Shown here piece after piece: positions 17,815-25,525 of a stretch of DNA of 64,000 bases (its first letter is position 1; every line of letters starts with the position of its first letter). Made by a program: the position numbers and the translations under genes. This stretch comes from Anaerocolumna sp. AGMB13025 (GTDB taxonomy: Bacteria; Bacillota; Clostridia; Lachnospirales; Lachnospiraceae). Below the pieces are notes generated by a model. It did not search any database and was not told where the DNA came from. It saw only the letters and a list, made by a program, of their open reading frames with translations. The stretch lies in assembly GCF_029689925.1 (NCBI RefSeq), contig NZ_CP121445.1, forward strand, positions 3,890,501-3,954,500, given 5' to 3'.

Positions 17815-18234
17815 TTACGATACTATCTTTCTGGCAAATTCCCTGACATTCTTAATATCCTGAGCATCAGGTTTTCCTTTGTGCATAAATTTAAATTCAC
17901 CTCTGCAATGAAATTCCCTTACCTCCAGCGCTATACCTTTTTCGCCGAGAAGTTTTTTAATCTGTCCGTAGGTGGAGGGAAGAATTGCGGCAGTACTGAA
18001 ATTAACTACTGTTTTTACACGGGAATCCAGGGAATTAATGAACGTTTTGACTTTATTATCAACCCCTGCTCCATATACACTGCTGCCAAGGAATAGAATA
18101 TCCACATCCCCTTCGATGGGCACTTCAACGGATTTCGCCTTTACTAAAAGTTCATCTCCGATAGCCTCGGCAAGCTTTGCGGTATTGCCGGTTTTTGAAT
18201 AATATCTGACTTCTACTTTTTTAGTGGCTGCCAT
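17815..18234 (-). CDS. Flavodoxin-like protein
   Basis: A 139-residue protein with the FMN phosphate-binding loop YYSKTGNTAKLAEAIG near the N-terminus and the flavodoxin strand pattern (DILFLGSSVYGAGVDNKVKTFI). It would carry FMN and shuttle electrons in the cytoplasm or act as a small quinone/protein reductase. Its ATG overlaps the stop codon of the glutathione peroxidase gene (TAATG), so the two are translationally coupled. Coupling to a peroxidase suggests the flavodoxin may help regenerate it, which is inference. Confidence 0.88.
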   Translation of the reverse strand: MAATKKVEVRYYSKTGNTAKLAEAIGDELLVKAKSVEVPIEGDVDILFLGSSVYGAGVDNKVKTFINSLDSRVKTVVNFSTAAILPSTYGQIKKLLGEKGIALEVREFHCRGEFKFMHKGKPDAQDIKNVREFARKIVS

Positions 18235-18779
18235 TATAGTAACTCCTTTATTTTATTTTCAATCTTAGCTAAATCCTCAGTTGGTTCAAAACGCTTTATT
18301 ACATTACCTTGTCTATCGATTAAAAACTTCGTAAAATTCCATTTGATGCTTGGTTTATCTTTATAATCCGGGTCTTCCTTTGATAATTTGGCGTCCAGAC
18401 GGGCAGAGAGTTCATGTTCGGGATTAAATCCTGTGAATCCTTTTTCATTCACTAAAAACTTATATAGTGGGTCTGCATTTTCTCCGTTTACTTCAATTTT
18501 TGAAAAAATGGGGAAAGATACCCCGTATTTGCTTTCACAAAACTCTGCAATTTCATCATTGGAGCCTGGAGCCTGATGTCCGAACTGGTCACAAGGGAAA
18601 TCTAATATTGCAAAACCTTGTTCTTTATACGTTTCGTATAATTTTTCCAAGCTTTCATACTGAGGTGTAAATCCACACATAGTAGCACTGTTCATAATAA
18701 GCAATACCTGTCCTTTGTAATCACCCAGGGAAACTTCACTGCCTTTTCTATCCTTTACTGTTAATTCATATAAACTCAT
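18234..18779 (-). CDS. Glutathione peroxidase family protein (Cys type)
   Basis: A 181-residue protein of typical size. The peroxidatic residue is Cys35 in NSATMCGFTPQYESLE, in place of selenocysteine. The conserved FPCDQFGHQAPGS block and WNFTKFLID (Trp/Asn of the catalytic tetrad) are present. Bacterial Cys-type members usually take electrons from thioredoxin rather than glutathione. In an anaerobe this is a peroxide defence enzyme. It is co-transcribed with the downstream flavodoxin, overlapping by one base. Confidence 0.93.
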   Translation of the reverse strand: MSLYELTVKDRKGSEVSLGDYKGQVLLIMNSATMCGFTPQYESLEKLYETYKEQGFAILDFPCDQFGHQAPGSNDEIAEFCESKYGVSFPIFSKIEVNGENADPLYKFLVNEKGFTGFNPEHELSARLDAKLSKEDPDYKDKPSIKWNFTKFLIDRQGNVIKRFEPTEDLAKIENKIKELL

Positions 18780-18937
18780 AGTATCACGCTCCTTTTGATT
18801 TATTGTAAAAAAGAATTCTTTTATCTTTATATTGTTCTCAATTTAATTTTAAGCAATCTTTTTAAATTTGTCAATGGGTCAATCTATATCTAATGAAAAT
18901 TTTATGATTTTTATATAGAGTTAATAAATAATCGAAA

Positions 18938-18986
18938 GCAGGCCTGATCAAGTCTTTTCCTAAAAAAACTGTGATCTGCCTGCCCT
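18938..18986 (-). terminator. Hairpin, possible terminator of the RHH gene
   Basis: GCAGGCAGATCA and TGATCAGGCCTGC form an imperfect stem on the minus strand, 10-60 bases past the stop codon at 18996, followed only by TTTCG. The T tract is weak. Confidence 0.4.
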
Positions 18987-18995
18987 TTGAAAAAC

Positions 18996-19469
18996 TTATT
19001 TAAGATTCAGTAATACTTGCTTAACTGCATCCGAAGCCTTAATGATACCAAAAACTTTAACACTCTGAAATGTCTCCGCAGCCAGTTCTGGTGTAACTTC
19101 TTTTTCGATAATTAACATTCCAATCATCTTGATTTCAATTTTATTACCAGTTGTTTTAATTTCCTCCAGGTTCTTTTTACTAAATACAAATACACCAGTT
19201 CCAGCAAATCTTGCTTCATTGCTGCATATATTTTTTAATGCTGCATCTGCTATTACATCTATTTTTTTTAATTCTCTATCAAGCAGATCAATACCAAAGG
19301 AATTGGATTCTTTTATTCTGCTGATTTCTATAGCGTGTACATTAGCCTGATTACGAATAGCAGTACGGATAAAATCAGTTCTGTTGGAGTAAAACCCCTG
19401 TTCTACCAAAAGATCTATCTGACCTAAGTCTATAGCGCCTACATTAATTGTAATTTTTTCTGTTTCCAT
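18996..19469 (-). CDS. Ribbon-helix-helix (CopG-like) protein with unknown C-terminal domain
   Basis: A 157-residue protein. Residues 1-45 look like a ribbon-helix-helix DNA-binding domain (ITINVGAIDLGQIDLLV followed by SNRTDFIRTAIRNQ). Residues 50-157 form a mixed alpha/beta segment with GTGVFVFSKKNLEEI and KIEIKMIGMLIIEKEVTPEL that I do not recognise. The short RHH-only antitoxins lack such a domain, and no toxin gene lies nearby. It stands alone between the peroxidase and TetR genes. It may be a ligand-responsive regulator. An AGGGG ribosome site precedes the ATG. Confidence 0.75.
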   Translation of the reverse strand: METEKITINVGAIDLGQIDLLVEQGFYSNRTDFIRTAIRNQANVHAIEISRIKESNSFGIDLLDRELKKIDVIADAALKNICSNEARFAGTGVFVFSKKNLEEIKTTGNKIEIKMIGMLIIEKEVTPELAAETFQSVKVFGIIKASDAVKQVLLNLK

Positions 19470-19689
19470 TTTTCTACCCCTTTTTTGTTATTTAAAATTC
19501 TTCAGATACTCCGTTCGTTATTTACTATTCATGATTAGTTTACTGCTGTATACCATCCATGTCAGATCGATGAATCATCCGATCAGAATCTCCTTACCAT
19601 CCATGTGGAGTATAATATCATTATATTTATAATGTTATTATTTGTCAATCAAGTTTTTATATACTTTACTATTTATTGTTCTGCCACAT

Positions 19690-20235
19690 TTATATCTTAG
19701 CAATACGAAGTGCGCCTTCCAGAATAGTTTTGATTTGTTCGGGTGACACCATCATTCCTTCCTCTATCCATTTGATTAGTATTCCATTCAATCCTCCAAG
19801 ACTATAGGATAATGAAAAAGTGAGAACTACTGCATCAACCTGGACATCTGGTTTAACTATTTGAAAAATTACAGGAGCAATTTCTCCGGCCGTGCTATGA
19901 ATTAGATCAAGCATTTTGCTTTTCTTAAGCAGATTTAGAAAATCCACATGCTGTTTCCAAAATTCAAAATAAATCATTGCAACCTCGGTGTAATGTCCTG
20001 GAGCTTCTTTTGATACCATATCAATAAATTCCTTTGCAAGAAAATTCATATATTCTTGTAATACCTCTTCTTTTGTTTCATACAAACGATAGAACGTCCG
20101 GCGTGACAACTGAGCCTCCTGACAAATTTGAGTCACTGTAATCATGGAGTAATCATTGGTTTCCATCAGCTTAATTAATCCCTCTGTCAGCATTTTTTGG
20201 GATTGCAGTGCAATCCTGTAATTCATCTTATTCAT
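19690..20235 (-). CDS. TetR/AcrR family transcriptional regulator
   Basis: I start at ATG 20235, just after AAGGGGGG; an upstream in-frame ATG overlaps that site. The product has 181 residues. The N-terminal helix-turn-helix (about residues 25-55) has MITVTQICQEAQLSRRTFYRLYETKEEVL, quoted here in part as SRRTFYRLYETKEE. The C-terminal ligand domain resembles the TetR_C_7/C_8 group (EFWKQHVDFLNLLKKS). It diverges from the alpha/beta hydrolase gene at 20430, separated by about 195 bases, and probably controls it. Confidence 0.88.
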   Translation of the reverse strand: MNKMNYRIALQSQKMLTEGLIKLMETNDYSMITVTQICQEAQLSRRTFYRLYETKEEVLQEYMNFLAKEFIDMVSKEAPGHYTEVAMIYFEFWKQHVDFLNLLKKSKMLDLIHSTAGEIAPVIFQIVKPDVQVDAVVLTFSLSYSLGGLNGILIKWIEEGMMVSPEQIKTILEGALRIAKI

Positions 20236-20347
20236 ATTTACCCCCCTTGCATATGGCAAGTATAACTAAAGGTACTGCCGCAATTAAACAATACTCCTGC
20301 TAAAGTGTCACATGTCATATCAAAATGCAGCACAATAAAGCCTTCTA

Positions 20348-20377
20348 TTGTAAATTTCATACGATATCATTATAATG
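20348..20377 (+). promoter_or_regulatory. Promoter and overlapping dyad for the alpha/beta hydrolase gene
   Basis: TTGTAA (20348-20353), a 17-bp spacer and TATAAT (20371-20376) form a good sigma-A promoter. CATTATAATG (20368-20377) is a perfect 10-bp palindrome over the -10 box and could be the TetR site. Confidence 0.65.
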
Positions 20378-20429
20378 AATTTCGAAAAATGCGTCAATTG
20401 TAACACATTAAATCAGGAGGAAATTCATA

Positions 20430-21566
20430 ATGGCTTATATAAAAAATATAACCGGAATACAACAGCTTGATTTTCAGATCAACAGAGTATTAACTTATGG
20501 AGAAAAAGCGGGGGATAAGAAAATAATTCTTGAAAAAACACAGGGAATAAAGGACTTGTCAACCTGGTTTGAAGTATGGTCTTCTCTTGGCAATCAGTAT
20601 AAGATGGCATCCGAGTATATGCGTGGGGCTTATGCCTACAGAATGGCTGAATTTTTTCTAAAGGAAGACCATCCGGAGAAAAACCATATGTATGAAGAAT
20701 CTTATCAATGCTTTCATTCGGCTTTTAATCAAATGGGGCTAAACTATGTAATAAATGAAATACCTTTTATGGGTTTAAAAATGCATAGTCTCTATTTAAA
20801 AAGTGAAAACGAAAAAGGTATTCTGTTAATTTGCGGGGGTTACGATTCTTTTATTGAAGAATTTGTACCTGCATTAATCCAATTTACGAATTATGGGTAT
20901 ACCATAATCCTGTTTGAAGGCGGGGGACAAGGGAAAACCTTAAAAAATGGACTCACCTTTATGGCTGACTGGGAAAAACCAACTTCTTGTGTACTGGATT
21001 ATTATAAGGTAGAATCCTGTACTATGATTGGAATCTCCTGGGGCGGTTATCTTGCACTCAGAGCTGCTGCATTTGAACCAAGAATCAAAGCGGCAGCAGC
21101 CTATGATGTTCTTGAAAATGGATTTTTTTGTATGACTGATATGTTTCCTCCGCTTTTAAAATATATGGTACGATTCTTAGTTCTGCACCAGAGAAAAAAG
21201 TCGGCAAATACAATTCTTGAATTTCTCAGAAAAAAAAGTTTAATCGCTGACTGGGCTATGATGCAGGGAATGTATATAACCGGAACAAAAACCCCGTATG
21301 ATTTTTACCGGGAATTATTAAAACACCATCTACCTCAAAATGTGTGTGACCGGCTTACCTGCCATGTGTTACTGCTTGCCGGAGAAAAAGATCATTATAT
21401 ACCAAGAAATCAGTTTTACCATCTGAGTGGTAAAATTAAACATGCAAAAAGTCTTACTAAAAGAATGTTTACGGAAGCAGAGGGAGGTGAACAGCATTGC
21501 CAGACAGGAAATCACAAATTAGCAATTGACGAAATACTTCAATGGCTGAAACAGATTGGAACCTAA
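20430..21566 (+). CDS. Alpha/beta hydrolase, FrsA-like
   Basis: A 378-residue protein after a CAGGAGG ribosome site. An N-terminal helical region (about residues 1-115) precedes an alpha/beta hydrolase core with the nucleophile elbow GISWGGYLALRAA (Ser near residue 195), the oxyanion-region text LLICGGYDSFIEE, an acid segment LLAGEKDHYIP and a C-terminal His in EQHC. This layout resembles FrsA/DUF1100-type esterases. The true substrate is unknown. TetR control from the divergent gene suggests induction by an exogenous compound. Confidence 0.85.
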   Translation: MAYIKNITGIQQLDFQINRVLTYGEKAGDKKIILEKTQGIKDLSTWFEVWSSLGNQYKMASEYMRGAYAYRMAEFFLKEDHPEKNHMYEESYQCFHSAFNQMGLNYVINEIPFMGLKMHSLYLKSENEKGILLICGGYDSFIEEFVPALIQFTNYGYTIILFEGGGQGKTLKNGLTFMADWEKPTSCVLDYYKVESCTMIGISWGGYLALRAAAFEPRIKAAAAYDVLENGFFCMTDMFPPLLKYMVRFLVLHQRKKSANTILEFLRKKSLIADWAMMQGMYITGTKTPYDFYRELLKHHLPQNVCDRLTCHVLLLAGEKDHYIPRNQFYHLSGKIKHAKSLTKRMFTEAEGGEQHCQTGNHKLAIDEILQWLKQIGT

Positions 21567-21583
21567 TTCCTAGAATGATAATA

Positions 21584-21690
21584 GCGCTGACGCGCTGTCT
21601 CTTTAGTGACAACTTCCAATAGCGCGTCATGCGCAAACCACTTCCTCTTGGCGAGGTGCGCATCCATAAAGGAGGGCTTTTTTATGTAAT
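21584..21690. repeat. Dispersed structured intergenic repeat, copy A
   Basis: TGACGCGCT at 21589 pairs with AGCGCGTCA at 21621-21629, enclosing TGTC/GACA. A second hairpin follows (GCGCA with TGCGC, inner CCTC with GAGG) and a T-rich tract. It shares the first hairpin and its sequence with the copy at 29538-29670, and the second part with the copy at 9160-9262. It lies just past the hydrolase stop codon. Confidence 0.75.
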
Positions 21691-21711
21691 AGGAAGTATT
21701 TTCTATTGCAT

Positions 21712-21765
21712 TAAAAAGACATAGCTGTCGGTTATTTATACCAACTAAACACTATGTCTTTTTTA
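21712..21765. terminator. Bidirectional terminator between convergent genes
   Basis: AAAAAGACATAG at 21713-21724 pairs with CTATGTCTTTTT at 21752-21763, with inner GTCGG/CCAAC-type pairing. It sits between the hydrolase (plus) and AraC/GyrI (minus) genes. Confidence 0.85.
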
Positions 21766-21836
21766 TCATTACTACTCAAGTCTTGGCTAAGAAACCAGAA
21801 ATAAAATCTAAAGTACCTTACCTTATTACAATCCGT

Positions 21837-22682
21837 TTAATTTAAAGTATCTTTTACTACAACCGGTATTAAAATCTCAACCTTGCAGATATCTGATGCC
21901 TCATCCCATTCCACATATTTTTCTATGGTAGGCAGCTCAGATTTTCTGTATTTGCTTTGGGGGAGAAAATCCTGGTTAATCCGCTGCCAGGTATTGAAAA
22001 GTACATTTTCCGTGATACCGCCTCTGGCTTCAAATATCAGCCAGGTTGCTGCTGGATACGTATAGCTTTCAAACCCGTCAACCTCCTCCTTCTCCCATTC
22101 AACACCACACATATAGTCATTGCTTCCATCTTCAAAAAATCCAAAACAAAGACCTAAATCATAAAAATGTCCGCATAGATCCTCAATGGTTTTTCCGCTT
22201 CCATCGCTTTTGACTATAGCCCAGGTACCTCCTCCATATGGAGTAGTCCTTCTCTTCCCAATTACTTTAAACGATTCCCGTTCCACTTTTTTATAATCCA
22301 TCTTATAGACCCCCTTAATGGTAAGTGCAAAGCTCAGCCGGCAGTAAAAGGCTAACTTTACACCGGTTTTTCTTGCCATAGCCGGCATGACACCGTGCAT
22401 CCGCTTAAAGGCCACGCTGAATGCATCCGAAGATTCATATCCATACTTTAAGGCAATATCAATTATTTTCGAATCCGTATTCTGCAGCTCATAGGCCGCA
22501 CCGGTTAATTTCCGGTTACGGATATATTCCGATAAGGGTATCCCGCAGATCAGGGTAAATGACCGCTGAAATACACTAAAGGGACATCCCATTATCTTAC
22601 TGATTTCTTCATAATCTATCTCTGTATTTAGATTATTTTCAACATAATCAATAGCCTGATTCATTCTATCGACCCACTCCAT
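21837..22682 (-). CDS. AraC family regulator with GyrI-like effector-binding domain (paralogue of 9344-10222)
   Basis: A 281-residue protein starting at ATG 22682 after AGGAGG. The N-terminal AraC helix-turn-helix pair includes YEEISKIMGCPFSVFQRSF and IIDIALKYGYESSDAFSVAF. From about residue 125 (KMDYKKVERESFKVIGK) a GyrI-like ligand domain follows. Strong resemblance in layout and sequence to the gene at 9344 marks them as paralogues. No linked efflux or modifying enzyme is obvious, although a GNAT acetyltransferase is the next gene upstream. Confidence 0.88.
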   Translation of the reverse strand: MEWVDRMNQAIDYVENNLNTEIDYEEISKIMGCPFSVFQRSFTLICGIPLSEYIRNRKLTGAAYELQNTDSKIIDIALKYGYESSDAFSVAFKRMHGVMPAMARKTGVKLAFYCRLSFALTIKGVYKMDYKKVERESFKVIGKRRTTPYGGGTWAIVKSDGSGKTIEDLCGHFYDLGLCFGFFEDGSNDYMCGVEWEKEEVDGFESYTYPAATWLIFEARGGITENVLFNTWQRINQDFLPQSKYRKSELPTIEKYVEWDEASDICKVEILIPVVVKDTLN

Positions 22683-22729
22683 CTGTTCACCTCCTGACTT
22701 TAATTATAATGCGTTACTTCTGTTTCTGC

Positions 22730-22757
22730 CCGTTAGTTCCCATACAGAAACTAACGG
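22730..22757. terminator. Short hairpin between GNAT and AraC/GyrI genes
   Basis: CCGTTAGTT at 22730 pairs with AACTAACGG at 22749-22757 over a 10-base loop. It lies 11 bases past the acetyltransferase stop codon but lacks a clear T tract. Confidence 0.45.
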
Positions 22758-22767
22758 ATTTCTCATG

Positions 22768-23232
22768 TTATCTAAAAGGATAATATGCCATGGAAATGGC
22801 AGAATACTCAAAACCATAACTTTCATAAATCGTTTTTCCCATATCTGTCGTATGTAATTGAAGCCTTTCACATCCGGATTTTTTCGCTTCCTCCACCGTA
22901 ATGTCCAGCAGTTTTGAAACAATACCTTGTCTGCGGTAGTTTGGCTTAGTATAGACACTGCCGATATACGCAGTTTTTCCATTTGGACAATGATCATTCG
23001 GAGGCAAGGTATAATAGGTTAATCCACTCATGGCAACAATCTCACCATTTAATTCAGCGACCAGTACTTGATAGGTCTGGTTGTTAAATCCCTCTAATAT
23101 ATATTGTCTGGTATTTTCTGCAAGTTTCTTTTCAAATTCTGCGGATAATTCCGTACCTTCCTTCAACATTAAAATACGAAGACTGACCAAAACCTCAATA
23201 TCTTCAGCTGATGCTTTCCTATAATTTATCAT
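22768..23232 (-). CDS. GNAT family N-acetyltransferase
   Basis: A 154-residue protein with the GNAT fold. The acetyl-CoA binding P-loop motif A is visible as YTKPNYRRQGIVSKLLD (R-R-Q-G-I pattern), followed by AKKSGCERLQLHTTDMGKTIYESYGFEY, the motif B region. The start has a GGGAGG site. The substrate is unknown. Genes of this type near regulators often modify amines or small antibiotics. Confidence 0.9.
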   Translation of the reverse strand: MINYRKASAEDIEVLVSLRILMLKEGTELSAEFEKKLAENTRQYILEGFNNQTYQVLVAELNGEIVAMSGLTYYTLPPNDHCPNGKTAYIGSVYTKPNYRRQGIVSKLLDITVEEAKKSGCERLQLHTTDMGKTIYESYGFEYSAISMAYYPFR

Positions 23233-23277
23233 GCCTATTCCTCCCTGGTATAAATTACCTCTATTATATCAGTAACG

Positions 23278-23318
23278 AAAAAAAGAAGCCAACTATTCTT
23301 AACATTTTGGCTTCTTTT
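23278..23318. terminator. Bidirectional hairpin terminator
   Basis: AAGAAGCCAA at 23283 and TTGGCTTCTTTT at 23307-23318 form a stem with A and T tracts. It lies just past the nitroreductase stop codon, read on the minus strand. Confidence 0.8.
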
Positions 23319-23339
23319 CCATACCTGCATCCTTGCACT

Positions 23340-23924
23340 TTATTTTATTATTTGGATTGTACCCTCTTTGCGCACCGGAGGTTTTGATTCCCTTACTGCA
23401 TACCCGATTGCAGCGGTGGAACAGATTGTATTTTCTCTTGGGATGCCCAATTCAAAAAGATACTCACGTAACTTTTCATCATTTCGCAGCCAATGCAGCT
23501 GGTTTAGATAACAACTTCCAAGCCCCATAGAATGAGCTGTCAGGAAGATGTTTTCAAGGGCAAGGGAACAGTCTGCCATGGCATTTTCATAGTTTGGGCG
23601 GTTAGATGCTATAATAACGGTTGGGGCATGATAGTAAAAATTATAGTTTTCCTTTGCTGAACTGGCTTTGGCCCCAAGTTTACCCGGATAATCGTCGTCC
23701 GGAATCCAATGACGAAAGCCTTCCCGCACCAATTCATTGATTTTTAATAGGATATCTTTATTCTGAACAGCCGTAAAAAGCCAAGTCTGATTATTGCCTC
23801 CGCTGGGTGCCCATCTGGCCACTTCTAACAGTGTTTCTAACTGCTCTTCTTCAATTTGCTGTTCCTGAAAGAGTCTCGTACTTCTTCTAGCAAGTATATT
23901 CTCTACAATTGGGTTCGTAATCAT
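23340..23924 (-). CDS. Nitroreductase family FMN-dependent oxidoreductase
   Basis: A 194-residue protein with an AGGAGGAG ribosome site. Nitroreductase features: RRSTRLF near the N-terminus (FMN phosphate contact), WAPSGGNNQTW, DCSLALENIFLTAHSMGLGSCYL and a C-terminal AAIGYAVRE. It should bind FMN and reduce nitro compounds, quinones or flavin-like substrates with NAD(P)H. It is a single gene with its own terminator. Confidence 0.92.
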   Translation of the reverse strand: MITNPIVENILARRSTRLFQEQQIEEEQLETLLEVARWAPSGGNNQTWLFTAVQNKDILLKINELVREGFRHWIPDDDYPGKLGAKASSAKENYNFYYHAPTVIIASNRPNYENAMADCSLALENIFLTAHSMGLGSCYLNQLHWLRNDEKLREYLFELGIPRENTICSTAAIGYAVRESKPPVRKEGTIQIIK

Positions 23925-24061
23925 ACTATCTCCTCCTGATGGTTATTCATGATGATTCACAATATCGTTTAAATCTTTGGATTCACAGAATTTATTTCAG
24001 ACTTCTCCTGTATCCTTTATCTATCAAAAATTTTCTTGTAATACTACCAATCCTTTGTATG

Positions 24062-24511
24062 TCATTGAATCTTTTTCCAATCTATATAAGTTATAATAGT
24101 ATGTACTATTCCAAAAATCATTGTTGGTATTATAGCTGGTAAGTTATGAAGCCATATTTCCGACAGGATAAAATAAACCACCGGTATTATGGCTAATCCA
24201 AGGAGTATGAAAAGAGTATTATTCCCTGAAAAATAAAAGCCCCATAAAATAAAATACATAATTAAGGCAATCCCAAAACTAAATGTATATGGACCCAAAA
24301 CCAGCGAGGTTTGTCTGTTAATCAGAAAAATCAGCAGGAAAACAAAAACCGCTTGACTGCCATGTTCTAGTATATCCAATATGACATGTTTATTATCTGC
24401 ATTCCCAAAGGCATTCCCATTTTTAGGAAACAGGAAGAAAAAGAGATTTGGTATCATAGGCAGCAGAAAAATAATAAGTCCTTTTATTGAAAAGCCAAAG
24501 GTATAATCCAT
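24062..24511 (-). CDS. Small polytopic membrane protein, function unknown
   Basis: About 149 residues from ATG 24511, eight bases after AAAGGAGG. Four to five hydrophobic helices are visible, starting with GLIIFLLPMIPNLFFFLFP and ending with AIIPTMIFGIVHTIITYI. I do not recognise a named domain. No operon partner is clear. Confidence 0.7.
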   Translation of the reverse strand: MDYTFGFSIKGLIIFLLPMIPNLFFFLFPKNGNAFGNADNKHVILDILEHGSQAVFVFLLIFLINRQTSLVLGPYTFSFGIALIMYFILWGFYFSGNNTLFILLGLAIIPVVYFILSEIWLHNLPAIIPTMIFGIVHTIITYIDWKKIQ

Positions 24512-24696
24512 ATGCAAAACCTCCTTTAAATATTAACTCATGTTAGGTAATCGCATTTTACTATAAAAGTTGGGATTAAGTCAAATGCTTGATTCAAGTG
24601 TCAAAAGGTTTTTAACTTGTATTTTATGAATATGGGCGTATATACCTTCAATTCAATACATTTTTCATACGGATTTAGCGTTTCAAATATAATCTG

Positions 24697-25314
24697 CTAA
24701 AAACCATACTTCTGATTAATCAGTATCACTTTTATCCTATCCTTAATGAACTGTCTTGCAATTAAGACAAAATCGTTGCAGATTCTCTGCTCATGTCCGC
24801 AATCAATACATTTCCCCAGTTTGGTACAGGGCGTATTTTTCTTAAGCCTCATGGCATCCATTGGTGCAGCGATTTGTCTGGTTCGGTTGATTGCTTCTTC
24901 TACCGTATCAGTCAGCTTATTAATACCTGCAACCACGATAACCTGCCTGGGACCATAAAGCATGGGTGCCACACGGCTTCCATTTCCATCGATATTAAAC
25001 AATTTTCCATCTACTGTTATCGCATTCGTTCCAGTCAAAAAGATGTCTGCATCAAAATTATGCAAATATATTTTACGCTTCTCTTCTGCTGTCAAACCTT
25101 CCTGATGCTTATCATAAAAAGTATGACCGCTGTTTCGTATATAAGCAAATACCCCTGTTTCCTCTAAGGTACCAGAATCCCCGCAGCCAATTGTATCTCC
25201 CTGTTTCATCAATGATTTTAACAATAAAAGTAATTCTTCTTTATCTTTTACGAAATATCCTTCCATATTATTCTGCTTTAAATTCGTAATTGTTTTTTCT
25301 ATTCTTTTATCCAT
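24697..25314 (-). CDS. LUD domain (LutC-like, DUF162) protein
   Basis: A 205-residue protein of the lactate-utilisation LUD family (GDTIGCGDSGTLEETGVF, DIFLTGTNAITVDGKLFNIDGNGSRVAPMLYGP). Family members in LutABC support lactate oxidation, but the lone form in clostridia has no proven role. The C-terminus has three to four cysteines (CTKLGKCIDCGHEQRIC) that could bind a metal or cluster. No lutA or lutB gene is in the window. Confidence 0.88.
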   Translation of the reverse strand: MDKRIEKTITNLKQNNMEGYFVKDKEELLLLLKSLMKQGDTIGCGDSGTLEETGVFAYIRNSGHTFYDKHQEGLTAEEKRKIYLHNFDADIFLTGTNAITVDGKLFNIDGNGSRVAPMLYGPRQVIVVAGINKLTDTVEEAINRTRQIAAPMDAMRLKKNTPCTKLGKCIDCGHEQRICNDFVLIARQFIKDRIKVILINQKYGF

Positions 25315-25454
25315 ATTTTCTTTTTAAATCCTTTTCCAGCTGCATAGATAATTAAATCTTTGTATTTACTATATCATAAACGATTCATTCATGCCATCAA
25401 TATCTCAAATTCTCTTTCATTTTGAAAATACCACACCGAACAGCGCATTAACAA

Positions 25455-25498
25455 AAGATATGCCGCATCGTAGAAAAGTCTATTCCGCGGCACATCCA
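25455..25498 (-). terminator. Terminator after the beta-helix protein gene
   Basis: On the minus strand ATGTGCCGC (25495-25487) pairs with GCGGCATAT (25466-25458) and is followed by CTTTTG. It starts about 30 bases past the stop codon at 25526. Confidence 0.7.
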
Positions 25499-25525
25499 TC
25501 TAGATGTTCTACTATTATGATTTCG

